From assembly GCA_963556495.2 (NCBI GenBank), contig OY747713.1, positions 48,825,724-48,889,723 on the forward strand: a DNA stretch of 64,000 nucleotides. Direction: 5' to 3'. A program made the translations under genes and the position numbers. Below are positions 1-12,717 of this stretch, one piece after another (the stretch's first letter is position 1; each line of letters starts with the position of its first letter). This stretch comes from Valencia hispanica (Eukaryota; Chordata; Actinopteri; Cyprinodontiformes; Valenciidae). The notes beneath the pieces are model-generated. The model did not search any database, was not told the DNA's origin, and saw only the letters and a list, made by a program, of their open reading frames with translations.

Positions 1-892
1 CACGGGCATCACAGTAGCACCACCAGCTTTGAATCCCTCAGCACAATCTATTACAACACCATATATTTATTAGATTACAACAGCAGCTTAAGAGAGACAA
101 CCTTTAACACACTAAAGTTGGGAACTTTTGTTAGTGGAAATCTCTTAGTGAACTGAAATGTGTAAAGTGAGATTTTGACATAGTATTTATAGATGACAAT
201 GTATAATAGATCATGATTAACTTGACTCATTTCACAAAGCCGTGGTTCTGCGAGAGCCATTACTTCTATATTCTTTCTGGCACTGACCATGCTATTTTAC
301 ATGTTTTCTCTGGTACCATATGATACATATAGTGCAATGATGGCGTTTATATGTATTAAATTCACAGCAATGATATGACCCGCAGAAACGTCATTTTCAA
401 AAGCAGGAACCTTCTACTTTTTGAACTGTACCTGCAGGATGACTTCTGGCTTTTCCTCATGGACCTGAAGCACTCGCACCAAACCGTGACCTCTCCTTAC
501 TCTCCTGTTTAAATCTGAGATTAACATAGAAGTTAGGCTATTTTATTTCAGAAACACAAAAGACTCGTAATGTGAACCTATCACTTTGCTTCCTCACAGA
601 GCTAACTTTGCTTATTAAAGCGCTAGCATGTATCAACATTCAGCAGCTCAAAACAGAAGCTTAACTTACCTTCGTGGTTTGTTTATGTAGCTGGACACAT
701 AAAATAAAACTTTTGTCATTTTGTGATGCTGGCGTCTTAGATGTGGTCTGGGTAATCCGCTGTACGTTGTTCAGTTACCCGCGGGAGGTCCTGCAGTGAT
801 CGGATAAAAAACGCCAAAGCTAACGCTAACATTACTTTGCTCCGGAAGAACTACAGCTGGCTGAAAAGTCCGAAATCGTCACTCCGCAGAGT
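1..892. other. gene-free left edge
   Basis: No coding exon, RNA gene or repeat that I can name is visible here. The only ORF of note (75-290, minus) has no recognisable motif and skewed composition. Confidence 0.5.
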
Positions 893-2060
893 TTGTACTA
901 GTAACAATTGAATTCTTACTATCTGAAATTCGAATTTCTCCTAGTAAGAATTCAATTTCTCCTATCCACAATGTTCATTGTAGATAAGAAGAATGTAGTT
1001 GTGGATAGGAGCAGCTGCAAACCCCATACACATGAATGGGAAAAGTGACGTCATTTGTCCTAAGAAGAATTACATTTTAGATATCCGTAATGTTAATTTC
1101 TCCCAGTACAAATTGATTTATGGATATCTGGAATGATAATTTTTCCTATCTAAAATAAGAGATTGTACTAGTAACAATTGAATTCTAGATATCTAAAATT
1201 AATTTCTCCTAGTAAGAATTTAATTCCTCCTATCCACAATGTTCATTCTAGATAGGAAGAATGTATTTGTGGATGGGAGCAGCAGCAAACCCCATACACA
1301 TGAATGGGAAATATGACGTCATTTGTCCTAGGAAGAATTACATTTTAGATATCCGTAATGTTAATTTCTCCTAGTACAAATAGATTTCTGGATTTCTGGA
1401 ATATATATCCGATCTAGTAAATAAAGGTTAAAATCGCCACCTAAACTGTTTCTTTATTTCTTACTAGTATAATTGTTATTTATGATATCTTAAAATTGTA
1501 TTCCTCCTAGTAAAAATCACATTCTTACTAGCCAGAATGACATTTTGACTAGTCAGAATTTCATTTTCACTATCAAGAGTGCAATTTTGACTAGGAAGAA
1601 TTACTTTATTGACATCTGAAATGTAATTACAGATAGTCCGTGAATGTCTTTTATGTTAAAATGGCCACCCAACGAAACATCACCAGCTATTCTTAATATC
1701 TTTATGGATATCTAAAAAGACATTGTTGCTAGTAATAAATGTAATTACTGATATCTCAAAGTGTATTTTAACTAGTTAAAATATTAATTATGGATATCTA
1801 AAATAACATTCTTACTAGTTAAAATGTATTTCTGGATATCCAAAATTAAATTATAGATAGGTAGAATAGTATTCAAAATTTTCCTATCTAAAATCGGAGA
1901 TTGTACGAGTAAGAATTAAATTCCTCCTATCCACAATGTTCATTTTAGATAGGAAGAATGTTAATTTGTTCTAGGATAAATTGATTTATGGGTATCTTGA
2001 ATGTTAATTCTTACTAGGAAGAATTGATTTGTAGATATCTAGAATGCATATCCAGTCTAC
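893..2060. repeat. AT-rich self-similar repeat block
   Basis: About 1.15 kb of AT-rich DNA built from short shuffled motifs: ACTAGTAAGAAT, GATATCTAAAAT and TCCTATCCACAATG. Two long units, about 893-1140 and 1145-1395, are near copies in tandem, and a third partial copy lies at about 1870-2030. Each long unit contains the same non-repetitive core, including the 8-bp palindrome TGACGTCA at 1046-1053 and 1314-1321. The half-palindromic cores TACTAGTA and GGATATCC recur on both strands, as in foldback DNA elements. I read this as a tandemly amplified MITE or satellite-like array; the superfamily is not determined. Confidence 0.65.
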
Positions 2061-2738
2061 CTATTAAATGTTAAAACGGCTTGCCATAGACACCTTTAGC
2101 CTGAAAGCCAGGTAGAGCAACTCAGCTACCCTCTTCCATCAAGGCTGTAAATACAACATTAAATCGGCAAGTTAACATTTAAATTGAAATAATTTATTCA
2201 AATGAAATGATCATTAACTTAATGCAAGTTTTCAATCATATTTTTAACTTAGTTATTAATAGTGTATGAGATCTATTTAGTCTATGCATGAGATACATGA
2301 TCAAGCTACGTTAGTTTGGATTGTTCACATATTTATATTAATATTTGTTTGTATTTACCCTAATTGTTAGTGATTGTACTACCATGTAGGATCTCCCAGT
2401 TAAAAAACTGTTCCCACAGCTATTGTAGATTAGCAACAGCTAATATGAATAATTTCGATCCTAGTCAATTCTGCAATGTATGAATTTTACTAATCATTTA
2501 TTGAGGTGTGGGAAGGGATAAGTTGCACTTTCAGTAAGACACTTGTGTTTCTATTTATAGATTTTGTTTACCAGGTCACAATGGCTGCATGCCTGTCCTC
2601 CACAACAGCCAATCAAAGCAGAAAAATGTAAGTACCTGTCTCCATCTCTTCATGTAGAATTTTAATAGTATTATACTTTCAACCGATAGGCCACACCTGT
2701 GTAACTGACATTCATTATGTTAGTTTTTTTCTCCATAG
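2061..2738. other. gene-free stretch
   Basis: AT-rich DNA without an assignable gene. A short ATG-led stretch at about 2581-2626 is followed by a good donor (GTAAGTAC), and an acceptor-like TTTTTTTCTCCATAG ends at 2738. The joined frame does not match the frame of the following SGNH-like segment, so I do not call an exon pair. Confidence 0.4.
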
Positions 2739-3110
2739 CCATTTGGATCATTGGAGACAGCTATGTCTGACACAGTTCTGAGAGAGCTGAAGAAACCATC
2801 AGAGGAAACCTCAGCCTCCCAGACGTCTGTATCTCCTGTTTTGGCTGGGGGGGCTGAGGTGGAACGGAGGAAGAGCAGCTCTAGATGTTCTCATCATCAG
2901 CTGTGGCGGAGATGACATGGGGATGGTCAGGAGTGTCCAGTTGGTGAACATGATGATGGAGGACCTGCACCAGCTTTACCTTCTCCATCCTCAGATGTCC
3001 ATCATCTTCTCCTCCATCACCCAAAGGCGTCGATAGAGGGCAGGTGTAAACCCAGCAAAAATAGAAAAGGCCAGCAGGTTTGTCAACAGTGTTATGGCTT
3101 CTTTTATTCC
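2739..3110 (+). pseudogene. degenerate SGNH/GDSL-hydrolase-like fragment
   Basis: Read with frame changes, this stretch gives IWIIGDSYV at about 2741-2768, which resembles the block I Gly-Asp-Ser motif of SGNH hydrolases. It then gives ISCGGDDMG near 2896-2925, where the family usually has GGND, and a tail ending in SSITQRRR and ASRFVNSVM. I recall many fish repeat-borne genes with this arrangement (IIGDSYV, CGGND, TQRRRWRAG). Several stops and frame breaks, including the stop right after SYV, make it a dead copy. The neighbouring LINE fragment begins where it ends, suggesting disruption by insertion. The family assignment rests on motif memory only. Confidence 0.45.
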
Positions 3111-3118
3111 TAGTTTAA

Positions 3119-3535
3119 ATGATGCCATCTTTATGCATCCTGACATTCTATATTCTAATCTCTTCAGCCGTCATCTGTTGGGGTAGCAGCATCAGAGCCA
3201 GGGATTTAAAAAGGCTAAACAACCTGTTAAAGAAGGCTGGTTCTGTTCTTAGGACAACTGTGGAAAATCTGGAGAGGATAATGCAAAGAAGGATTCTTCA
3301 TAAAATCAAAAAAATTAGGGACAACCCTGAGCATCCTCTTCATGAGACAGTCATACAACAACAGAGCGTCTTCAGTCGGAGGCTTCTTCAGTTTCGCTGC
3401 AATCCAGACCGCTACAGGAAATCCTTCCTGCCCACAGCCATCATCATCTACAACAACTCCTTAAAGAATTAATTATATGAGCTATACCAACACTTAATTT
3501 CCCTCCGGGATCAATAAAGTATTTTTGAATTGAAT
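3119..3535 (+). mobile_element. CR1-group (Rex1-like) LINE, 3' end
   Basis: The ORF at 3119-3472 is the C-terminal end of a non-LTR reverse transcriptase: RARDLKRLNNLLKKAG near residue 26, then RRILHKI, QQQSVFSRRLLQ and RYRKSFLPTA at the end. It is followed by a short 3' UTR with CCCTCCGGGATCAATAAAG and a TTGAATTGAATT tail. The same family recurs at 33980-34743 (plus) and 56420-61400 (minus), where the upstream RT is present. This copy is strongly 5' truncated. Rex1/Babar is my best guess for the clade. Confidence 0.8.
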
Positions 3536-3539
3536 TAGA

Positions 3540-4497
3540 TTTTTTTGAATTAGACATGACAGTCATTTTGAACAATTGACGTTAAAGCAAAAAGTATAAC
3601 TATAGCCCTGATTGTTATGTCTAATGTGTTGTTGATGTAGTTTTTTTATTTCAACAATTACATCTGTCGCCATAACACTGTTGACAACTCTGCCCCCCCC
3701 CCCCCATTTTACTGTACATAAGTCTCTTTTGCTTTCTGGCCCCCCTTTGTTTTTTTTTATCTGTGTCCCTTTCTTTTATAGAATCTTGTGTTTAAAAAAA
3801 TAAATGTTTTATTCTCTATAATGATAGTATATAACAAAGGAAGAAATAAGAAGTCAACCAAGTAATTAATCAGCCAACTGCATTTTTGAATTTGATAAAT
3901 TGCTTCACCATCTCAAAATTAAAATAAACCTTGGCGTCTGTAATATTACAAAGCCAAATTATACTTCTTATGCGGCTACAAAACTATGATTTTTTTCCCT
4001 GAAATGGAAACAATATCTGTGTGAAAGAAAAACAGAAACTTCATTCATTTGTTGTTGTTTATTTAATCAAAAACAAAAAACGGACAGCACCTAACGATAT
4101 GAAAGAAGTGGCATCAAAGGTGATGCACATATATTAAGTACTTCTCCTTATGATCTTCCTGTAGTTTTAGGCGATTGATATAATCTGTAAGGAAAAAAAC
4201 AATGTATATTACAAACAACTTAAAATTTCAACATTGCCCATCTTAGTTGGAAACCCACTCACCACAACAAGACAAACATGCTGTAAACAAATGACCACAC
4301 AGACAACACTTATGGGTGTATGTATAAAAGTACAACAATGAAGGTGAATCCCATATGACAGCATATCAGAAATGGTTAATGCCTTAACTGACGACTCTTA
4401 TTAATTTTTAAAAACTAAAAAATTTCTGACAACAAAATATGAAATATATCTGGAGTTAGTAGGGAAAAAAAGGATTTTTTTTAAACAAATGGGCCAC
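3540..4497. other. gene-free stretch
   Basis: AT-rich DNA with a C-homopolymer near 3692-3705 and no ORF, RNA gene or named repeat that I can support. Confidence 0.5.
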
Positions 4498-4933
<436 letters not shown>

Positions 4934-5710
4934 AATGCACAACATCTTAACCTGTTCAGTTTGTAGTTTCCCAGCGTGGTTAACTAGCTACTTTGTTAGG
5001 AGCTCATAGCAGGAGCTTCATCTACAAAATAACGTACAGAAATATTCTTTTACTTACTGAAAAAAATGGAGCAGAGACTTCTTAGACGGTCTGTTGGTGC
5101 AATCAGTACCACAGCAAGCCATCTTTGTCCAATAAGTGCACGATTTATATCTAAACACTAATAAAGTTTGTGGATACAACTGATGTCCAAGTTCAGAGAA
5201 AGTAAATGGCCAAAGTCTTAACGTGAGTCCCAGGATGAAGGCCTTCCCTGGAGCAAGCAGGGGGGGAAAGCAGACTATGGCGGTAAGCTGCTAGCCACCG
5301 TTAGCCACCGTTAGCCACCAGCCTTAGCGCTGACAGCTCATCCGAGACCTGTCAATCAAAAGGACACGGCCCTAATTATTCATAATTTCAAGATTAAATT
5401 ATGCCTAAACGGATGAGTTACAACAAAAATTCACCCCCTGAGAGTTGTCATGACGATAAACCTGACCTATTAAACCTAAAATGTTTTTTTTTAACCGGGC
5501 TGTAAACAGGTTTATTTCTGCTGTGAAGTTGGCGTTTTTAACATGGGAGTCAATGGGAAATTGCTCCTTTCTGGAGCCAGCCCCCAGCGGATGAGGGATG
5601 AACAGCAGTTTTTGTTACTTCCGGGTTGGCCTCAATTGTAAGCGGCGGAGTTTGCCCCTTGGGTGGTACGCAGTAGGACTACCAGGAAGATGGGAGAGCA
5701 GCTGCCTGTC
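4934..5710. other. gene-free stretch
   Basis: No gene seen. A short tandem of TAGCCACCGT is present near 5290-5320. The segment at about 5530-5640 has the look of a dispersed fish repeat (AACATGGGAGTCAATGGG, ACTTCCGGGTTGG), but I cannot name it. Confidence 0.4.
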
Positions 5711-6205
5711 TTAAAGCTACATTGTGTAAGATCTGCTCCCATCTAGCAGTGAAATTCTATATGACCAACCAACTGAATATTACGTTCTAGCCCCACCTCC
5801 CACCCCCCCTACAGTGGCCGTTTCATGCCAAGGTTAACATGCCTTCCAGTACTATGACTTCGTCCAGTGTTCCTTCCAGTGATGAGGTTACTTTAGAAAA
5901 CTACATTGCATTTAGTTATATAGACAGACGTCTCCCGCGTCGTGCAACTGAGTGCAGCGAAAGGCGGAGCTAGAATTTCCAGGAATGTCCCTCGTTGGCG
6001 AATGTATTTCAAAAATGGAGGCTCAACATGGATTCACCCATTCGAGGGACTCGCTCGTATGAATTCTGAATAGCAGATTCTACACTTACAAGAATACTTT
6101 CATTAGTAGATGGAAGTAATTACACATCTATGAGCACATATTTTTGAAAAAACAAAGGGGTTTTTGCTAAGAATTAACTCAGAAAAATACACAATGTAGC
6201 TTTAA
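5711..6205. mobile_element. TTAA-flanked MITE
   Basis: Terminal inverted repeat AGCTACATTGTGTA at 5715-5728 matches the right end TACACAATGTAGCT at about 6188-6201. Both ends abut TTAA (5711-5714 and 6202-6205), the piggyBac-type target duplication. There is no transposase ORF inside. Family name not known. Confidence 0.8.
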
Positions 6206-6291
6206 AGTCCTCATTCAGAACAAGTCTATTTAAAAATTCCTTTTAACTCATACCAAATTGTTTCTGAATTGGTATTTTGTTTTTTAACCAT

Positions 6292-6860
6292 TGTCGGCTT
6301 TTCTCACAATGTGCTCTGCAACTCACTTCCTGCTCAGAGAGGTGGGGGCGCCGAACTCCAAAAACCCCAACGGGAACTGTTTCAAAATAAGACCCAGAGC
6401 TGAGAGACAAAGAGTTACAAAAAACACACACATTCAGATCTGTTTTGGAAGAGACGCACCTGCAGATGGGAGTCAGACAAGATCCGACTGACTGACTCGT
6501 TCTCTTACAAGGCTGTATCATTTTTATTTCAAGAAGAACAAAGAACATATCACGTGACTCCTCTCTCCTCCTTCTACATCTTGACAGGTCATTTATTTTC
6601 TCCAGGTCTCTTGACCTTACTATGAACTGGGTGATAACATGACTTAGAGTTATAGCTGATCCTCCCTGCTTTCAATTCATATCTTTACTCAAGAGTTTGT
6701 TTACTTAAAACCTTCAACCCTATAAAATACTGGTAACAGAGTCATGTTTTACTACCCTGAATAATATAAACAGGCCTATTACTTCTAAAGCTTAAAAAAG
6801 ATATAATTAAAACATATGTACTGCATAATAAAAATAGCCTCAAAAAAGTAGAATACAACA
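6292..6860 (-). repeat. 3' LTR of minus-strand ERV
   Basis: 569 bp, TGT...ACA termini. Reads as identical, base for base, to 12718-13286. On the minus strand it carries an AATAAAA polyadenylation signal near 6522-6528, followed by the R/U5 part that is also seen at 63165-63456. Confidence 0.95.
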
Positions 6861-6882
6861 AATCCCTCTTTCAATCTATTTT

Positions 6883-7098
6883 TCAAATAGATTGACCACT
6901 CCTCTGTACTTCCCCATCAGGCTCCATGTGAGCTATTAACAGATATTGACCTTGCACATTATCACCAACAGCTTTTTCAATACACTTTGTGAGCAAAGAA
7001 CATATACAAGGAATACAACAACATCCACATAACACCATAGTTGACACAAATACTGCTAAAGAAACCATTATAGACATTGCCAGTCTTCCATTTACCAA
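6883..7098 (-). pseudogene. retroviral env transmembrane-anchor remnant
   Basis: A 71-residue ORF with a long hydrophobic run (about residues 8-35) ending in a cysteine-rich CGCCCIPCIC motif and a short cytoplasmic tail. This is typical of the membrane anchor and tail of gammaretrovirus-like Env. It sits just upstream of the 3' LTR in transcription order, where env should end. The surface subunit and most of TM are absent, so it cannot make a working envelope. Confidence 0.65.
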
Positions 7099-8252
7099 AC
7101 ATATTATTTAACAAATTTGTCCCTCTTTCCAACCTGATCATTCAAAATGAGAAGAGTGTCTGTTTTTTTTTTATCCTTACCTTTAAGCAATATATTTTTT
7201 AATTTATTATTATTGTTTTTTATGTTTTAACCTAATTCTCAATATTCTTTTAGTAAAAGCGAACTCTAGCAATTGTCACCAACCCTAAAAACATCCTACA
7301 AAAACCACATCATAATGAAAAAAGAATAAGTAAAACACAAATTAGTAGTCAGTCAACCTGATTATACTTTAAACACTCCTTAAAATGTTTTATCTTATTA
7401 CTAAAAAAGTTTTATAAAACCGTAAATACTGAATATAAAGAAGAAAATCTTACAAATAGACTACTTAAAATTCTTTGACACCCTCTTAGGCAGTGTCTAG
7501 CAATCTGCACCTGTAAATAAAAATTGGTTAGACAACCTGTAAAATACAAGAAAAATGATTAGTAAGTGTTCAGTCTTTATTATTTTGTTCTCTAGTCTTC
7601 GCTCTTGTTTATTTCTCTGGCAGCAGGTGGCTACCAGAGTGATGAAATGATTCAGTACAGTGGAGTCTTTATTTTCCCAAAGTTACTGTCTTTTCTGCAG
7701 ATCGCCCTCACTGAAATGACAGTTACTTCATTAACTGAACATTTCCCCCAGTAAACACAAATGCACAGACAGGCCCCGCCTCCAATAGCTTCCCCCACCG
7801 ATTGTGAGGTGGTCAAAACCTGCTGTGAAATGTGTTTGATTTCTTGCGATCTTTTCTCTTCGGTACAATCCCTCTTCGAGAAAAGCAAGTCCAAATTGCT
7901 TATCTCGCCCAATTTTGTTGCACATATAGATTACACTGGATGAATACAGCAACTTCAACCAATCTTCTGGGTGGGTCAGGCCCCGCCTCCTGGCTTCGGC
8001 AGTCGACACCGCCTAGTCAGAACCGACACCACCCGCTGCAAAGAGATTTTCCCAGGTCAGCAGAGAGCTGCTGCAGCGTGAGGGACAGGAGAGGGGTCGG
8101 AAGGAAAAAGGAGACCAGGCCCTTCAGATGCTGATGATCACTGCGAGGGTCCGGGTCAGGATGCGATGACACCTGAGGTTCTCTGCCAGCTGTAAATTTA
8201 AAGTTGAATTAGACCGCTCGATGACGCCCTATTTCCCCACGCGTCAACAGTG
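7099..8252 (-). other. ERV internal DNA without recognisable genes
   Basis: Lies between the RNase H remnant and the env tail. Integrase and the env surface region should be here but no matching motif is visible in any frame. Overlapping small ORFs at 7652-8134 share no motif with known retroviral proteins. Confidence 0.5.
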
Positions 8253-9363
8253 TCAGCCTTGCTGTGACCCCAGTAGCAGTAACAAAACTGCTCTCCTCCA
8301 CTGTGGTAATTCATAATGTATAACAGAAAACCCGTAGTTCGAATCAGTGTAAATCATGACGTCTTTATCACTTCCCCATTTGCATGCTTCAATAAGAGCC
8401 CTTATCTCAGCACGCTGTGGTCTCTGCTTGCCGTCCAGCTTCCCTGACACGACAGTATGTAGTGAATCTCCATTCTGCTCAACAACTGCAAAACCTGATT
8501 TTAACTGGCCCTGTCCATCTCTAAAAACAACACCCATCTGTATAGAGCACATAACCTATAGGTAAAGTATCAGACCGTAAATCAGAACGTATTTTTTGAG
8601 CAACAGAATTCAGCCTGACACAGTCATGCTGCTCCCCAGAGGCGGTGATTTGTTCAGCCATGTTTATTCCTTCATGCGTAAAAATAATGTTTGGTGCCTC
8701 CAAAACTCTGCTAATCCGCTGCTGACGCAAAGTAACAATGTGTGAAGTTTTTTCCACTAGATGTGCAATTCCTGCTGCATGTCTCGTGCAAGGTGGCTGT
8801 CTCATTTCAATAGCTTGCAGCTTTATGCTAAGATACATAAGAATGTATCTCTGACCACCTTTTTTCTGAAACAAAATCCCATTAACCACCCCATCTGTTT
8901 CTGATGTGTTAAGAAAAAATGGACATGTATAGTCAGGAGTGGCTAAATCAGCTGCTTGTGCTAGAGCCTGTTTTAACTTAATAAATGCCTCCTCAGCCGG
9001 TATGTCCCATTCTAATTTAGCATGCAGATTTTTCATACCATGAGCATTTACAAGAGCCCTGAGTGGTGTGGTAAGGTTTGTGTAATTAGGCACATAATGT
9101 CTGGAAAAATTTGTCAGTCCCAGAAATGACAGCATTGAGGATAGCAAAGAGTCAGGCACGACCTTTAAGGCCTCCACTGCATCAGGATGATCTGTTTTTT
9201 CTCTGCCATGATTTCTAGAAAGCTGCAAATGTTCCAGAATGGTAGTATCAGAGAGCTGCGTGTCTATTTTGTACATCTGAGTAGAAGGAGAAAAAGAGAC
9301 TGAAGATATCTGGGTGGGAACCCAATCCTTTAATTCAACTCCCCTTTTAACCATTCCCCCCAA
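8253..9363 (-). pseudogene. ERV pol remnant (RT connection and RNase H)
   Basis: The ORF 8521-9363 starts at the protease-RT linker (MVKRGVELKDW) and jumps to the post-palm segment SFLGLTNFSRHYVP. The RT fingers and palm with the YVDD catalytic box are deleted. The connection domain follows, and the ORF ends at the start of RNase H (YTDGCC). The next ORF, 8253-8552, keeps the RNase H motifs AEIRAL (catalytic Glu) and YTDSNY (Asp), then breaks before the final His/Asp. Replication-incompetent. The plus-strand relative at 23164-25847 shows what is missing. Confidence 0.88.
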
Positions 9364-9367
9364 ATCT

Positions 9368-10516
9368 TTAGCTTGATGTTTCGGGATGCAACAAAAGCGA
9401 TATGTGTGGAAGCGCTTCAGCTTCCATCATATACCATTTATGCTGTTTTGAAGTGAGATGAGGAAACAGTGCAATACCCTTCCTCCCCACAAAGCATGGA
9501 CCCGAAGCCACAGACCAACTTTGGCCTTCAAGTTCTGTTTCAAATTGTTCCCGATATAAAGTAGGATCGCCCCTCTCATAAAGGAAGGTCACATGGAAAG
9601 GATCAGGCAGTGGAACAAAAGGCTGGAGTTCAAGCAGCCAAGGCTTCCAGCATCTCAGAAAATCAGCCGCAGAAGATTCATGTGCAGACATCGTAGTCAA
9701 TCTGGCCCAGAAAATATCAGCCACTTGTGAAGTGTCATCCTTCAGCAAAAATTGACCACTCATGGTGTCACAGCAATGCGTACGTCCAGTCGGAAAAGTC
9801 ACCATAAGTCCATCAGGGGTACATAGAATAGTAGCACCAAGTTTGATAAGCAGATCTCTGCCTAACAAATTGACAGGCGTGGTTTGAGCAATGACAAAAG
9901 GATGTGATAGTCTTTGATCACCCACTGAAACAGGCAATGGTTGAGTTATAGGGAGAGTCATTGGAGCCATATGTAGAGGTGGCTGACCGGGAGGTATAGC
10001 GCCCCCTTGTGGGTGTGGGCACTCCCTCACCCAGTGTTCATTGGAGCCACACCTGTGACAACCGTTAGCACCCGGCTGCCCTCTCCCCATGCCTCTAAAA
10101 TCCCCAAACCTGGCCCTGCCACGTGACCTGCCACGGGGCTGCCATGTCCTATAAGGAGCAGTAAATGGCTTATTCGGTGCAGCTCCAGCATACATCACAG
10201 GAAAAGAAGGCAGCACTGTCGCTGATCCAACAGTAGGTGCTGCTTCAGCCACCATCTGTTTCACTTTCTTAGACTGATACAAGTCAGTCAATTTATTCTG
10301 AGCCTCTTTTAACTGTAGTTTTAACAAAGCAGTCTCCATTTTCTTATTCTCCTCAGCGTCCTTTAACGCAGATGCTCTCACTAAAGGAAGCATTAAATCA
10401 GGGCCTCCACTTGCCCCCAGTGACACCTGAGATCTGGTATTCTTAAATGGTCCTTCACTCCCCTTGTCTCCCAACGTCTGCATATTTTTGACCTGTAGAA
10501 CGCTAACATCCATCAC
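9368..10516 (-). pseudogene. ERV gag-pro remnant
   Basis: A 382-residue ORF. Residues about 52-90 form a charged helical stretch (ETALLKLQLKEAQ) shared with the other ERV. Residues 120-145 are Arg/Gly-rich. Residues 153-166 are a CX2CX4HX4C nucleocapsid zinc knuckle. Protease follows, but the active-site DTGA segment is missing and only the distal part (GRDLLIKLGATIL) remains. The ORF ends in the protease-RT linker at HPETSS, one base out of frame with pol at 9363. The N-terminal matrix/capsid is absent. Confidence 0.88.
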
Positions 10517-12717
10517 GTTGACTGGGGCTGGGACCTCTTGAAAGGTTTGCAGCTTGACCCCTTACCACAGATGCCAAAAAAAACCAATTTATCGGTGCCT
10601 TCTAATTTGTTGCTAACTAAATTTAGTAGGTGTCACTTTTCCTCCCCAGAACACATTCTGTGAGAGACTTCTCTTATACTCCCCTCGGGCACCATGACGA
10701 GCCCACCTGGCCGTCATAAGGCCCTGGAATTGGTTTTTATCTTCTTTTTATTTTTTACCGGGCTTATCAACTAAAACAGAATATAATTTAGAAATGTATA
10801 TTAACAATTGGGCATCTAAAGTACGTCAGTTTCGTCCCTGTGGAGCAGGAAGTAACCTATATTCGGCTGCCATTGAATATTCGTAACAAAAATCCAAAAT
10901 GGATTAAAATTTTTTTTTTAAAAATAGGTTATTTGTATTAACTCTATAAATTATTTATTTTAATTGATAAACTATCAATTCGTAGGCCCAAATTTATCCC
11001 AATATTAATGCAATTAACAGTAAAGGCAGGCACCGTTTTTATTTAATCTATTTATTTCTTTTTATAGTGAAGGAGTTTATATATTATTTATTCATGCAAC
11101 ATTAACCTTAATAATGTTTTAGGCAAAGCCGAAACGAAGGAAAGCTAAAAAGGTTTATAACGCACTGTTTATCTTATCATTAATTTATTTATATACGGAG
11201 ATTATTGCCGTTTCATCTAAAAATCAAAGAATTCCTAATAGAGTCCGGCCTACGCCAAAACTCGGGATGCACTTTTTGGTGAAACACACGAAAAATAGAA
11301 TTCTCCCAATATAAGGCAATTTTTATTTATCATTAAAACATATACCGAAAGAAATACGTTTAAAACTCGCTTTGCAACACAAAATCGTCAACAGTTTGCT
11401 CCAAAAAAAAAAAAAAAAAAAAACTCCGCCGGACTGACAGATCAAAGTCCGGCCCAATAAAACTTCCCTGTCACACCGCGGAATGAATACGCCGGTGCAC
11501 AGATGGCTAATTCTGCACTACGATGCTAAACCGTACTCATAAGTAAACCAACCAAGAACAAAATGCCTCCAACAAAACCACACTTCGCCATCAATACTCG
11601 AATGACTGTTTAACCGAGCCAAATAAATACAGTTCGGAAGCTAAGCTACCAAAGATTAGCTGTCATCATGAGCAACCTAGCTTAACCGGAAGCCAAACGT
11701 GACCGCTCCGTTATCATAAAAAAGTTATTTTATATATATTCTATAGAGTTTACTACCAGTTATTCATAATAACAGTCCTATATATATGTGTTAGACAATG
11801 CTTTAGACGTGTTTACGTAGTTGCACAAGGTTGAACGCCTTTATTTCCAGGCGAAACTCATCCAAACCGTGCGTTAGCCGTAAGCTAACTTATGGTGGTA
11901 CTTTAGCTGACTGAAAATGATATTCCCTTATTCCTCTACAATGTCAAGCTTCTACGCTTATTGTCTGTACAAGAAGCGCGGACATTGTCTAGGCGTTTAA
12001 GATTCGCAGAGGAATTATGGTTTTAGATTCAGTCGGTTAGTTCCCCTAAATGAGAAGTTTATATGCGGCCGGAATTCAAGAAGCTAAATGGTAGCTTCCT
12101 TCCGTCACCGCGACTTCTCCAATCACACACACATTCATCCGAGAGAAAGAAAGAACAACAATTTTCACAGTCTCATCAAACACTAACCTCTACCGGAGCC
12201 ACCTAAAGCCGGACCTTTAAACACAATCCAATTCACGTGGCTCAATCGTGCGTTTGGAAGATACGCCAGCCTCTCCAAGGTAATCCGTCTCGACACAGAG
12301 AGCGCCCAGGCTCTGACTGGTGTCTACCTGTCCGTTTGCCAGCCGAGGAGAATTCCGATAGCGTCCCATCGGAAATGAGCGGCCAACTCTCAAGCCCCCT
12401 GGTCCGTACTTTGGTCGACCCTCAACCGAAAAAACAACACGTCAACATTAAATGGAGAACGTTTAAATCGATCAATACCTATTAATTTGGTGTTAGCGCT
12501 TTTTCAGATTGATACAAAACCACCCGGGTGTTGATTAGCAAGGATCAATCCAGTCGCTCTCCGATTCTCTGTTGAACTCAAAGAAAAAACACAAAATCAC
12601 TACAATTGCCACAAAACATGTATCAATCAGTTATGCCACACTCATTACTCACACTCAATCTCTCCCAGCCCTGAGAAAACTCAAAACCAAGTCAAATGCC
12701 CGCATCCTCCACCATAT
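10517..12717 (-). other. ERV 5' leader and unassigned internal DNA
   Basis: About 2.2 kb between the 5' LTR and the surviving gag. No capsid or matrix sequence is recognised. The part 10740-11400 is AT-rich and an A-run lies at 11403-11422. The primer-site candidate (TGGTGGAGGATGCGGG on the minus strand, about 12699-12714) is at the LTR edge. I cannot tell whether the rest is leader or a later insertion. Confidence 0.5.
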
